64,000 nucleotides of DNA from Eleusine coracana subsp. coracana (taxonomy: Eukaryota; Streptophyta; Magnoliopsida; Poales; Poaceae). Where the stretch lies: contig CM064426.1 in assembly GCA_032690845.1 (NCBI GenBank), positions 47,349,417-47,413,416 of the forward strand, written 5' to 3'. Of this stretch, positions 30,133-42,200 are shown piece by piece. Positions within the stretch are counted from its first letter, which is position 1, and the number at the start of each line of letters is the position of its first letter. The notes beneath the pieces were generated by a model. That model was not told the origin of the DNA. It saw only the letters and a list, made by a program, of their open reading frames with translations, and made no database searches. A program made the translations under genes and the position numbers.

Positions 30133-31658
30133 ATGGAAAATATTTGGAGAGGCCTCTACACAAGTTCAGCAGCACAGCAGCTCAAGCCGTGGGAGGCGCA
30201 CACCAAGTGAGCACTCAGAAGCCGAACACTCCGGAGCTTCATATGGGCATGCTCCGAGTTATCTCACGGACACAACGTCCATATCTGAAGCTCCAACGGA
30301 GCAAAGCATGCAAGATGAAGAGTTTGACAAGTTCATGGAGAGTGAAGAGAATATGGTGTTCAATGATTATGATGAGCGAAGCAAACTCACCGCCATTCGG
30401 GACCGGGAGTTCACATCCGTGCGCAAGTTCAACCACAACTTCCTCGAGCGAATCGGCGTCCTCGCTGATTTCAAGTATGCTCTCAACACGGCCGGATAGT
30501 ATGATTTCTACCACCACGATGATTATGGTTCTAAATGGCTTACCATTGAATTCCTTTGCACCTTAAAAGTCCACACCACCCCGTCCAACAAATTAGGCAC
30601 TCTCTATGAATTTCATCTTTTTGGTGAAACCTATGAACGGTCTTTAAAACAAATTAGCACTTACCTTGGTTTTGACCGTAAAGACACCATAGACATTGAT
30701 AAACTTAAAGGTTTCACCCCACAAGGACTTTGGGCTAAGATAGGAAATCCCATCACTAGACAGGAGTGCACTAGCGACATTCATAACCCTTCGCTCTATA
30801 TAAATTCACCGCTTTATCACTCACTACCTCACCCCTTAGGGTGATGTACGTTCAGTGAATAGTTTGGATAAAGCCTATCTCTATGCTATGATAAAGAAAA
30901 TTAAAACAAATCCCACTTTCTCCCTCATCAACCATTGGCTCACCCTAGCATTCGAGCAGCATGGACCTATCACTTTCACACCTTTTGTCACTAGAATTGC
31001 TAGAAAGGTTGGCACGCTCCATAGAGCTAGGACAGATCGTCTCCCTAGTGCTCCTTTTCTAGGGAAAGATCACTTTTGGCAAGCCCACCTTTTGAAGGAG
31101 GAGAACAATAGGTTCTACATGCTTTATCTAGTGCACAACGCAGAGATAGAACTGCCTAACCCCGAGCTCACCATCATCAGTAGAAAGAACTTTCTATACA
31201 ATTGGCAAGCTCCCGTGCAGCGTGCACGACACAGTGTTTTAGGGGATAGGCCAGGAACAAGAACACCTCGAACGGGTGCTTCGGGAAGCTCACAATACCA
31301 TTGGGAGCAACCACAGTTCCCCGGATTTACTAGCTGATCAACACACTACACTAGTTCATCCCATGAAGAGTATGGACCGTCCAATCCTTATGGGATGGGG
31401 AGTTACCACCAACCTCATGGAGGCATAGGAACTTCATGTTCTGCCCGATTCACATCGTACAACTTTTCGGAGTTGGAAGAAGACATGCAATACTTGGCTG
31501 CCAATGCTTATGAAACCAACGTACGAACTCAAGAAATACAAGCAGTCGTGGATGGACAAGAATGGTAACAACAAACATCAGAACAGCTTCAGATGAACCT
31601 CTCCATGATGGACCAACTGTTCGGCCACTTCAACATCGAGTATCAACCACCGCAGTGA
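30133..31658 (+). pseudogene. Family B ORF2, Athila-ORF1-like protein (int1), broken
   Basis: It starts MENIWRGLYT at the ATG after the splice site, but a frameshift near 30165 throws it out. The main frame resumes (SRGRRTPSEHSEAEHSGASY), carries the conserved core (FMESEENMVFNDYD, then REFTSVRKFNHNFLERIG) and hits a TAG at 30497-30499 where int2 has TGG. It continues with YDFY, then LGTLYEFHLFGETYERSL, then WAKIGNP, and after another shift with VNSLDKAYLYAMIKKI, NHWLTLAFEQHG and HFWQAHLLKEENNRFYML (30855-31337), then a Q/Y-rich tail to TGA at 31656. The helical LYAMI/NHW block resembles the ATHILA ORF1 family of plant gypsy elements. Its function is unknown. Confidence 0.7.
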
Positions 31659-33231
31659 AAGCCATCTAAGCTTAAGTCTTGCAAAGACCTAAGCTTGGGG
31701 AGGTACCCAAACCAAGGAGCATCGCTTGTTCTATCCTCTCTCCCCCTTTCTCTAGTTGAGTTGTTTTTATTTTTGAGAGAATTTAAGAAAACCCAAAAAT
31801 ATTTTTTGCTTTCAAAGAAAAACCATAAAAATTTGCATAACCAAAAAGAACAAAAATATTTCCCTTTTTCAAATAAAACTTGAGAACTTAGTCTCTACCT
31901 TGCGTATGGAAATGATGAATAGTTGCTCTGTTAGCTCCCTGTGAGTCTCAAGTATACAACCTCTACTCTTCATTTTGGTGGGTAATGGTAGACCGACATG
32001 ATGATAAGCTAGTCTCTCTATGTTTTAGTGGGAGCAAAATGGCCAATGAACACCGAGTCTAGTTGTTGGAATTCATGATATAGCATGTTTTGGATGAGTC
32101 TATGATCTCCTCATGATTAGAGTCTAATGATTTCTTTCAAAACCATGCTGCAATAAAGACCGCCCCCTACTTGGTGTATGTCTTTCCTATGATAGAAAAA
32201 AAATTCCTACCAAGGCCAGATATTAATTGTAAATACACTTTTATGCCATCCATGTATGCATTGAGTTTGGTTAGGATTTGATCCTTATGAGGGACTTGCA
32301 CTTTCAAAGCCAATCATTTTCCTTCGTGTAATGTTTGAGTTCTCAAATAATCATGCTTGGTTATGCGGTTTCCACATTGGATTCAAACATCCACTTCACC
32401 AAGCATGTTAGCCAAAAATCTCTCCTTTGCGAAAATCTTGATCCTACAAGAAAGATTTTGGTCCTCTCAAAATAAATGCTCAGAAAAAGTTTGCAAAAAT
32501 ATGTGAACCATTGAACTAGCTTCCCTACACTATAAGAGCTTAAAAAAAGGAGAGAAAGAAAGAAAAAGAAGAAAGAAAGAGAAAAATTATCAGCCCTCAT
32601 AGATGTAAAAATGTCAAGGTTCATTCAAAATCCTTTGAGCAAAATAAAGGACCATCCTTTTGTTCTAGCACACAAATCCAGTCTTTGATAAAGATTTTTG
32701 CTATTGTGCTAGTCCACTCCTTCGTGTGAGTCCATTCTCTCTCTCTCCCCTGGACATTATTTCCAAATGGTTGGAATGAGAAAGTGCAAAGTCTTTTCAC
32801 TAGGACCATCTCTTAACTTAACAAAATATGCATACTAGATGTGCCATCCTACCAAGCTCCACATATAAAGCCAAATTTCATAGAGTATGATGAGCACTTG
32901 GTGAGGAAATACACTTTTTGAGAGATGAGAGTCATAGTGAAAAATTGCACCAAGAGGGAAAAATTTTAATCTTATGCAGCATTACAAAAACTTTGGACTC
33001 ATGATCATGTAGGAGGTTCAGTGACAAAATCTAAACTAGTTGTTCTGAGTTCCAACCGCTCATGACAAGGTCATAAAATGCCTAAAAGCCCCACTTACAA
33101 AGAGAAAGACTTAGTGATCAACTTGTGCTGGTTTACTATTACCCCTATGTTGTAGGAGTATATGTTTGTGCACTTGATCCTTACAGGGCTCTAATATTGA
33201 AGCAACACCTGATCCATCACTTCCACGTTAT
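31659..33231 (+). other. Family B 3' non-coding region (int1)
   Basis: About 1.6 kb with no ORF, closely matched by 50410-51955 in int2. It begins with a small hairpin and a purine tract (AAGCTTGGGGAGGT) that resembles the true polypurine tract. A/T-rich and pyrimidine-rich runs are near 31780-31870 and 32540-32590. It is cut by copia element C at 33236. Confidence 0.7.
31668..31696 (+). repeat. Short hairpin next to an internal purine tract (int1)
   Basis: AAGCTTAAGTCTT and AAGACCTAAGCTT form a 13-bp stem with one mismatch and a 3-base loop, followed by GGGGAGGT. It is conserved at 50422-50450 in int2. Confidence 0.6.
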
Positions 33232-33236
33232 AATTT
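33232..33236. repeat. Target site duplication aattt of element C (left copy)
   Basis: aattt recurs at 44266-44270. The empty site is visible in int2 as TTATAATTTGCTCGG near 51950. Confidence 0.92.
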
Positions 33237-35289
33237 TGAGAAACCATGTGGATATATGCCATAGTTTGTAATATATGTGATGAGTAATTGACTTGAGTGG
33301 ATTTGGTGTTTGAGTTGAAATGCGGGAATTCGAGGATTGCATGTGTGTGTGCATGATTATGGTTTTGACTAACCGGAGTTGATGGAGGTATTGGTGATGT
33401 TGCAGGAGATGAGAAATATGTTTGCTTGTCTCATGATGTGTAGGTAACTGGAGTCGACTTGGCGATCAATGGCGAGAGGATCGGGCACAAGTAGGGGACT
33501 TGGGGCCGGACGATCGGGATACCGGGTGAAGTCAAGGGTGATCCACACCGTAAACGTGGAGAGACAAGAAGCACGGACGGTTTCACAGTTGAGCCTCAAA
33601 ACCATGGTGGTGATGAAGACAGCGTGTTGACCAAATCAAGGCGAGTGAGATGCCGGTGCAAGTGACAAGGGGGCCCAATGGACAGTGACTGGGAGAGACT
33701 TATCGGTGGTCAGGATCGCGGAACAAGATGACACATGTCAACATTGAAAAGTCACACTTTGAGAAGCGTGCAAGACGGTTTCCCGGTTTGGGCCTCAAAA
33801 TCGGTGGCGGCGATTGATGGTGCACGTGGCACCATCGTGAAGCTTGCATCGAGACGAAGTAAAGACGTGAAGGATCCGATGGCGTTCGGGTGACGAGAAA
33901 GATATTGAACGAAAAAGACCCTAGGAGTAGGTCAAGATGTATTATGTCTAGAGTGCATTTTGAGAAAAAAAAAAAAGAGGAGAAAATGGGGAGATGGAGG
34001 CCGGTGGTTTAGTCACTCCCGTAGCTGAGTTTTTGGATTGGGAGATTAGGTTTTAGAAGGAGTTAGCCAAAAATCTAAGAAAAATTCATGTTCTTGACAA
34101 ATGAGGGAGAGAGGGCGGATTCATCTGAATTCGTAGCTTGTTCTCTTCTGTTGGTTCAATTGAAAATTGATTCTGATGCAAGCGCTTGTTTTACTTTCGT
34201 TTCCCCTCTGCTCCCGTGAGATTTGAGTCAATCTGTGTCTAGTTGTCTCGCCTGATTTCCTCTGTTCTGGTGGTCGTTTTTTCTTTTCTGCTGTTCGTCC
34301 GATTGACTCCAGCCGCAAGGCATTTCTGTGATTGCTTGCTGAAAGACTCAAGTTCTAAATTGTTTCTTCCCAGATCTGTGCTTTGCCTTGCCTGTTCCCC
34401 TGCTGCTTCACACGAATCCATGCTGTGAAGAGACGAATGACAGGAACTGGTTTTTGCCTCTTGCGCTATCTGCCTTGTTCGGTAACTCTTACTTTATGCA
34501 GGTCACGGGAGATTGATGACAAGCTGAGTTTTACTCTGCATCGACAAAAGCTTGTTCTTTTTCTTTTGTCTGAAATCTAGATGCGAGTGTCAATGTTTAA
34601 ATTATTTTCTGCTGCAATAAATTCTCAAATCGAGTTCTCGTGTGACATCGCAGATTTCAGCTGCCTTGCTAGCTTGGTTCAGCCGAACATAAACCTGTAG
34701 CTTTATTCTTCTCCTGTTGCTTCTTAACTTTTGCTAGTTTTTTTAGTAGTTTAATCCTATCAACTCTACCAGCTAGCTCTACGGGTAAAAAAAAGAGAAA
34801 AGAAAAGAAAAAAAAACTCGTATTGTGTAGCTGATTAGATTAATCAAGCTTGTCTCGTAGCTCCTTCTTGTGGTCTGATTGCATAGTCTTCTTCTTTAGG
34901 TTTAGTAGTTTAATTGATTCTTTAGTTTAACTTCTCTTATTTAATCACTGCAAGCTTTGTTCCTTTATCCTGAAATTCATCAATCATTTAGGGTCACACT
35001 ATCTTGATATTAGTTTTCTTTTTCATCGACTAATCCTTTTGCAGGTTATTTGGTCAATCCTTTTTGTTTCTTTTAGTGTGTTATATATTTGTTCTCTCCT
35101 TTTTGCTTCCGCTAATTTTATAAGAACTTCAAACACATTCCTATGTTTAGTATGTCCGTTGTGACTACGTGATCATGGTGTGTTACAAAAGAGGTGTGTT
35201 TGGTGAAAAACATAGAAGGCCATCTATTTCGTAAGAAATTTGTTATGGCGCCTATTCACCCCCCTCTAGTCACCTTACTCGGTCCTTCA
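33237..35289 (+). mobile_element. Element C 5' LTR (2,053 bp)
   Basis: TGAGAAACCATG to GGTCCTTCA. It matches 42201-44265. Short ORFs inside (for example 34243-34428) are LTR sequence, since the same ones recur in the 3' LTR. Confidence 0.92.
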
Positions 35290-35291
35290 AT

Positions 35292-35306
35292 TGGTATCAG
35301 AGCCGG
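35292..35306 (+). other. Element C primer binding site
   Basis: TGGTATCAGAGCCGG starts two bases after the LTR end. It matches the initiator tRNA-Met 3' end complement used by plant copia elements. Confidence 0.9.
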
Positions 35307-35352
35307 TTTGATCACTAGTTGACCTTCATCGGCTTTGTGATCCAAATGCGAT

Positions 35353-36756
35353 ATGGAGAAGTGTATTGTTAAGCTATGGATGTTCGATGGAGAGGACTTC
35401 TCATACTGGAAGTCGCGGACCAAGGCGTTTCTGCTGAGTCAAGGACGTGTAATTTGGAGATTGTTGAGCAGGAGTATGCTGTACCACAGGACCTGAACAC
35501 TGCATCTACAGGTGAGTTAGTCAGGTATGAGAACAACTCCAAAGCTATCAATATTCTACTCTCTGCAGTTGGTAGGAGTGAATATGATAGGGTTGCACAC
35601 CTTGACACTGCTCATGCTATGTGGGTTAAGCTCTGTACTTACCATAAGGGTACCAACCAAGTCAAGTCTATGCGTAAGGATTCTTATAATACACAGTATC
35701 AAACCTTTGCACAAAAACCTGGCGAGTCACTAGATGACACAATTCGTAGGTTTGAGGCAATTGTGTGCAACTTGCAGGCTTATGGTAACCTTGTGTACAA
35801 TAACAATGATAGAGCTAAGCAATTGCTATACTCACTTGATGAAAATGTTTGGGAGGTTAAAATTGTTGCTCTAGAAGAAACTGTTGAATTCAATACCTTG
35901 AACTATGAACAACTGTATAGCAAGCTGAAATCTCATGAACTATCTAGCAAATCTCGTCCTAATCTTGCTATTCCTGCTTCTAGCATAGCTTTCCTTTCTA
36001 GTTCTCAGAAGGGTGATCACAGTTGTGCTTCTTATGGAACTAACCCCTCAATTGACAAGTCTTCCTTGGAGTTTGCTTTGTCTTCTCTTGTTGCAGCTTC
36101 CGATGAACAGATGGAGTGCATTCCTGACGAGGAGTTGTCTTTGCTCACAAGGAAGTTCAGGAGGTTTTACAACAACCAGAAGGAGGGAAGAGGAGGTGGT
36201 TCAAGAACCTGCTTCGAGTACGGTGACCCAAAACAGTTCATCGCTGATTGTCCCAAGAAGAAGAAAGTCGGCTACCACAACAACAACACTAAAGACTTCA
36301 AGCAGAAGAAGAAATGCTTCTACAAGAAGGGCAAGAACTCCAAGAAGTTTGCCAAGGCTATTACACGCGCTTGCGTTACCGCCTTGAGCGAAGTCGACCT
36401 CACATCAAGCGAAGGCCTTACAAGCTCGGAGGAGGAGGTTGAAAAGCCACAAGTCAAGAGGAATGATAACTTCACCGGGCTTTGCTTCATGGCAAAGAAC
36501 AACCACGACACCGACTCTGGATCCGACTCCGACACAAGCAAGGTACCTCCCACTCTTGATGAGCTCTCTTCTGAACTTGATCATTTGCACGATGTTCGGC
36601 TTTTGCAAGATGATAAGCTTCGCAGTGCTGTTCGTGAGAGTAGAGAGCTTAAGTCTAAGTTGAAGAGTGCTGATTTTGAAATTGCTTCGCTTAGGTCTAA
36701 GTTTGCTAAGGATGACATGGTTGTAGAGTGTGTCTTGTCAAGTTGTGATGAGTGAT
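35353..36756 (+). pseudogene. Element C gag, frameshifted
   Basis: The original start is ATG 35353 (MEKCIVKLWMFDGEDFSYWK), shifting near 35450 to the frame of 35376-36755. This holds the UBN2-type gag (NSKAINILLSAVGRSEYDRV, then TAHAMWVKL, then QYQTFAQKPGESLDDTIRRF, then LLYSLDENVW). The zinc knuckle reads CFEYGDPKQFIADC: the second Cys and the His of the CCHC pattern are lost. A lysine-rich stretch and an acidic Ser-rich tail follow. The ORF stops at 36755; related coiled sequence continues in other frames to about 37020. Confidence 0.88.
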
Positions 36757-37162
36757 CTTACACAGAGGGAGAGTGTGCATGCTCAAGTTGCCAGTCAGTT
36801 TGAGAGTGCCCTCAAGGAGCTTGATGAGTTCAAAGCTAGACCAACTCTTTTGGGTGCATGTTAGAAGTGCCCCAAGCTCACAAATGAGTTGGAAGCTCAG
36901 TCCCTCAAAGTCAAAGAGCTTGAGTCCAAGTTGCTTCATGAGACTCGCTCGAAAGTTCTTCCACATCTGTGTAAAGTGTGTGTCACCCTCAAGCACAAGC
37001 TAGTAATCACTAGGGAAGAGTGAGAATGTGGGTAAGTTTGTTCCTAGCTCCAGCTACAAGGATGCGGAAAACACCATCAAACCCACTGACACATAATATC
37101 CACCCAATCCAAAACCCTCTTCCAACCCAAAGCAAACAGAGAAGCCAAAACCCAAACCTACA

Positions 37163-37681
37163 ATGCAAACCAAGCCTAATCCTAAGGGTGTCTATATTTG
37201 CATGTTTTGTGGTCGCAAGAGCCACTTGGATGAATTATGTTATAGGCGTAAGAGGATTGAGAGGAAGCAAGCTGAGTTGACTAGGGAAGCTTTTTATGAT
37301 GATTTTATTGACTTTCAGCCTCACTCTTTTTCTCGTGCCTATCGTGGACAGGGTCATTCCTCATATGGCTTTGATTCACGAAACAGAGGCTTTCCGCAGC
37401 AGCGCTTTGGTGCCCCACGTTTTCTCCATTGTGGTGAGCGTCATTCGTGTGGATTTGGCTTTCACATTGATGATTTCTATCCTCACAACCCAAGGTTTGA
37501 GTCGAGACACTTTGACAGGCCATGTTTTCCCCGTCGTGATTCTCATCCTATGCGTTCAAATGATAATGTGCAAAGAACTATGATGACTACTATCGGTCAT
37601 ATGGTTAAGTGCTGGATTCCTAAATCTCTTTTGACTAACCCCAGCACTGAGCCATCGACTTTTCCTTCTCGTTCTTTGTAG
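37163..37681 (+). pseudogene. Element C gag-pol linker with intact CCHC knuckle
   Basis: 172 codons. The segment ICMFCGRKSHLDELC is a complete CX2CX4HX4C zinc knuckle, followed by RRKRIERKQAELTR and an aromatic-Arg-rich region with repeated FDSRNRGFPQQRF-like runs. SIRE-like elements carry a second zinc finger here. It is cut from gag by shifts and from the protease by a stop at 37679-37681. Confidence 0.78.
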
Positions 37682-37695
37682 GCAGCAGTGGAGGC

Positions 37696-38031
37696 TTGGA
37701 GAACAAATGGTTGATGGACTCCGGGTATTCGCGCCACATGACCGGAGATGCAAAGTGGTTCTCCAGCCTCACTCTCCTGAAGAGGCGGGAGTATGTGACC
37801 TTTGGAGATGACAAGAGAGGGAGAGTGAAGGCAAGAGGCGCGGTAAAGGTAAATGAAAAATTCACTCTCAAGGATGTTGGTTTGGTTGAGTATCTCAAGT
37901 ACAATCTCCTCTTTGTCTCTCAGCTTCTTGATGTTGGTTTAGAAGTGCGCTTTAAGTCGAATGCTTCTTGTGTTCTTGATTCATTCAGTTCCTTGGTTTG
38001 TGGGATTTCTCGTATTGGCAGTGTTTTTTAG
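37696..38031 (+). pseudogene. Element C protease
   Basis: It starts KWLMDSGYSRHMTGD, the copia aspartic protease site (D-S-G; Cys after the G is replaced by Tyr). YVTFGDDKRG and VEYLKYNLLFVSQL follow, which are standard for the family. It ends at a TAG (38029-38031) that separates it from the integrase, in the same frame. Confidence 0.88.
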
Positions 38032-38780
38032 GCTAATTTTGCTGGTTCTCCTGGTTCTCACAAGTGTTTGTTTGCTCAATCTTGTTCTGAGCTCTGGAAA
38101 TGGCATAGGAGACTGGGTCACATGAGCTTTGACTTGCTATGTCGCTTAAGTGGCCTAGGTTTGATCCGATGATTGCCTAAGCTCAAATTTGATAAGGATT
38201 TGGTTTGTGCTCCTTGTCGTCATGGGAAAATGATTGCCGTTTCTCGTCCACCAATCAATTTGGTGATGACTGAACACCCTGGAGAGTTTTTTCATATGAA
38301 CACTGTTGGTCCTTCTCGGGTTCGTTCGACGGGTGGGAAGTGGTATGTTCTTGTGATTGTTGATAACTATTCTCGCTACTCTTGGGTCTACTTTCTTGAG
38401 AGCAAGGATGAAGTGTTTCATCACTTTCAGAGCTTAGCTTTGAGGTTGTTCAAGGAACTCCCTGGTGCATTACGAGCAATTCGCAGTGATAATGGCATCG
38501 AGTTCAAGAACTCCTCCTTTGATGCTTTCTGTCTTGAGCATGGTATTGAGTATCAGTTTTCAGCACCTCGTGTTCCCCAGTAGAACGGTGTGGTTGAAAG
38601 AAAGAACAAAACCTTAGTGGAGATGGACTGGACGATGCTCGATGAGCATAGGACTCCGAAGCAGTTCTGGGCTGAGGCCATTACCACTGCTTGCTATGTT
38701 TCCAATCAGATTTTCTTGCGCTCAATTCTTAATATGACTTCTTATGAGCTGCATTTTGGGAGAAAACCTCGGTTTCTCAT
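38032..38780 (+). pseudogene. Element C integrase
   Basis: The GAG-pre-integrase zinc region (ELWKWHRRLGHMSFDLL, then CAPCRHGKM) has a stop at 38168-38170. The catalytic core follows: HMNTVGPSRV, where the first catalytic Asp is Asn, then RSDNGIEFKN with the second Asp, then after a TAG at 38581-38583 NGVVERKNKTL with the Glu. Even without the stops this copy would lack the first metal ligand. A frameshift around 38780 joins the RT frame. Confidence 0.88.
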
Positions 38781-40853
38781 TTGCTTGCCTTTGGTTGCAA
38801 GTGTTTTATTCTCAAGCGTGGCAATCTTGATAAGTTTGAGTCAAGGTCTTTCGATGGAATCTTTCTTGGTTACTCTCTTCATGGTCATTCCTATAGAGTT
38901 TTGAATTTAGAGACTAACACCATCATAAAATCTTGCGATGTTGAATCAAACTCTTGTGTAAGGAATGTGATTGAGTCTGCAAGTGTCAAGGAGATGAAGG
39001 AGAGCATCTTTGTAGAAGAGGACCTACAGGGCTTTGATGATGACGATGATGATTCACTTCATCTCTCATCTGAGCTTGTTCCTGCTGCTACCACTACTCC
39101 AGCAGAGGGTCTAGAAGCTTCTACATCGACTTCAGCGGCTGTTGAGCAAGCTCCAGCTGTGGTTGAGGGGGAGGTACACTTTGAGAGAGAGGCTCCTCAC
39201 CACATTCAGCGTCAACATCCGCCCCAACAGATGATCGGTAATCTCTATGAGAGGACAACAAGGTCAAGGTCTGCACATCTTGCTTGCTTTACCAATTCTC
39301 TTCTTGTTGCAATCTTTGAACCCCGAGATGTTGGACATGCACTATCTGATAAACATTGGGTTAATGTCATGCATGAGGAGTTAGAAAACTTTGAGAGAAA
39401 CAAAGTCTGGACCGTTGTAGAGCCTCCCAAAAATGTCAATGTCATAGGAACCAAGTGGGTGTTCAAAAACAAACATGGGAAGGATGGTGAGGTTGTGAGA
39501 AACAAGGCTAGGCTAGTTGCTCAAGGTTTTAGCCAAGTGCAGGGCTTAGATTATGGTGAAACCTTTGCTCCTGTTGCTCGCATAGAAGCCATTAGGATCT
39601 TGCTTACATTTGCTGCCTCCAAGGGCATTAGACTTTATGAAATGGATGTCAAGAGTACTATCCTAAATGGTTTCATAGAGGAAGAAGTGTATGTGAGGCA
39701 ACCCCCTGGCTTTGAGCACCACAAATACCCAAACCATGTGTACAAGCTTTAGAAGGCTTTGTACGGGCTAAAGCAAGCACCTAGGGCATGGTATGCTAGG
39801 CTTAAGACCTTCTTGCTAGAGCGTGGGTATGTCATGGGGTGTGTTGATAAAACCTTGTTCACTCTAAAGCATGGCAATGACTTTCTAATGGTTTAGATTT
39901 ATGTTGATGATATCATCTTTGGTGGTTCCTCTCATACTCTTGTGTCCAGATTTTAGGAAACTATGGAAAGTGAATTTCAGATGTCGATGATGGGAGAGCT
40001 CACCTTCTTTCTTGGGCTTCAAATCAAACAGTGCAAGCAAGGCACTTTCATACATCAAGCCAAGTACACGAAGGATCTCCTGAAGAAGTTCGACATGGTC
40101 AATGTGAAGCCGTTGTTTACACCAATGTCCACTACAACGGCTCTTGACCCCGAAAAAGACTGTGAAGCGGTGGATCAAAGAGAGTACAGGAGCATGATTG
40201 GCTCCCTCTTGTACCTGACAGTAACAAGACCCGACATACACTTTGCGGTGTGTCTTTATGCTCGTTTTCAAGCTTCTCCAAGGGTGACTCATCACAAGGC
40301 TATCAAGCGCATCTTTAAGTATCTCAAATACACCCTTGAGTTTGGTCTTTGGTACTCTGCATCTTCATCTCTTGATCTCATTGGGTATTAGGATGCGAAC
40401 TTTGCTGGGTGTAGAATTGATAGGAAGAGCACTTCTGGTACTTGTCATTTCTTGGGTACTTCTTTGATCTGTTGGTCTTCTTGTAAGCAATCGAGTGTTG
40501 CCCAATCCACCACAGAGGCTGAGTATGTAGCTGCTGCTAGCTGCTGCTCGCAAATCCTATGGATTGTGTCTACCATGAGAGACTATGGGTTGACTTTTAA
40601 GGGTGTTCCACTCATGTGTGATAACTCCAGTGCCATATGCTTAGCCAAAAACCTAGTCCAACATGGTAAGGTCAAACACATCAATGTGCGATTCCACCTC
40701 CTAAGAGACAATGTTGAGAAGGGGGATGTTGAGCTCATATACATTGATACCAAAAACCAACTAGCTGATATCCTCACCAAGCCCCTAGATGCTTCAAGAC
40801 ATGCTTTTCTTCGGGGGGAACTTGGTGTTTGTCATCCGTATGGCATCATTTGA
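38781..40853 (+). pseudogene. Element C reverse transcriptase and RNase H
   Basis: In one frame: integrase C-terminus (GCKCFILKRGNLDKFESR), an acidic linker, then RT (NKVWTVVEPPKNVNVIGTKWVFK, then KARLVAQGFSQVQGLDYGETFAPVAR, then YGLKQAPRAWY, then IYVDDIIFGG with YVDD) and RNase H (KSTSGTCHFLG, then STTEAEYVAAA, then DNSSAICLAKN, then KHINVRFHLLRDNV, then DILTKPLD). In-frame TAG stops lie after HVYKL (39750), before IYVDD (39895), before ETME (39955) and after DLIGY (40389). Catalytic residues are otherwise present. Confidence 0.92.
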
Positions 40854-42188
40854 GGGGGAGTTGGTGTTCACTTGTATATATGTATCTTACCATTTTCGCT
40901 TTGTATCTCATATGTAATATATGCATTGGTAGATGAGCTTTGATTCTTATGCTTTCTTGCATTTCTCTTTGCTATGATTGAGCTTGAGCTAAGTTGTGTG
41001 GATGTGATGGTAATCTCTCATGCTTAGATTTTCTAGATAGCCTGTTATAGACTCATGTGAGCAACTTACTAATCTTAAAGGTAAACTGAGCTTCTTGTGA
41101 ACCTTATGATCTAATCTTGTCAAAACTTGCTCACCATGTGTATAATTGCTCTTGTCTTTGTTGAAACTTGCATTGAGGCTGGTCTAGAGGATGTCTTGGT
41201 TTTGGCACCTTGTGTTTGAGAATTGGAAGGCTTTGCAAATGTTTAGCTCATGATGTAACATTGTGGGAACATGTGTTCCTTTTGCCGCAAAGGCATGCTC
41301 TTTTGTCTTGTGCATAATCTTGAAAAATCTGCTAAGTGTTTTGATCAAGAATTACTCATAATTCTAAATCCAAACATTGTGACTTGAAACCTCAGGGTGT
41401 TTGCCGTACCCAGTCGTGTGACCCTCCGCATGGATAAGAGGACACATGAGGATAAACAATAATCACTTGATCAACTGAGTCTTTGTTGCATATGTGAGCG
41501 TTTGTAGAGCTCATTTTCTGCGAATGCTTGTTGCCCTTGTTAAGATTGAAACTGGCTAGATTCTTATGATTCACTTGGTGCTTGTTTTGCCCTGGATAAG
41601 AGTACTTACACATGTGGTGACAGTTTTGCTCATGATAAGCAACTTTGATTCTATCTAAACTAGTCAATCTTTCTGCTTAGCTTGTATAGCTCATGGTGTT
41701 TATGCCTTGCTATCTATTTTTGATCTTTGCATGATTGGGAGCTATTGCTTTTACACTTCATGGCACTATAGTTATGGTTAGCAAAGTTAAATGCTTGTTT
41801 GCATAATTGTTGAAGCTCCTTAGGTTTGTATTTTCATACATTGCATATTTGCTTGTTCTTTTGCCTCTTTGATGAGTTCATTATCAAAGGGAGAGAAAAT
41901 TTTGGGGTCATGCACAAATAATGCTAAGAAACTCATATGATCCATTTTGCACTATATAAGACCTACCACAACTTGAGGGGAGCATATCATGATCTTGAGC
42001 GTTTTCTTACGCTTTTCACATTCTTTGCGTCCCAAGTCGCTTTCTTTGTCAACTCTTGGTTTTGTAATCCCTACTTGCTAGATGGCTTGTTTTCACCTTT
42101 TCTTTGGGTTTGGCCATTTGGATGTGCTTATTCGGCTACGTATTTCAATCTCTAATCTTTGTGCATTTGGTGTTGTCAATGTACTCAT
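40854..42188 (+). other. Element C 3' non-coding tail
   Basis: 1.3 kb between RNase H and the purine tract. It opens with GAGGGGGAGTTGG, an internal polypurine-like tract. I looked for an env-like ORF with a membrane segment and found none. Confidence 0.7.
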
Positions 42189-42200
42189 CAAGGGGGAGAT
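42189..42200 (+). other. Element C polypurine tract
   Basis: CAAGGGGGAGAT directly precedes the 3' LTR. Confidence 0.85.

Noticed and set aside
34121..34580. Frames on both strands of about 60-76 codons
   Set aside because: Present again in the 3' LTR of element C (43200-43541); LTR sequence.
40854..42188. Possible env-like gene in the long 3' tail of element C
   Set aside because: No frame longer than about 90 codons, and no signal peptide or membrane segment.
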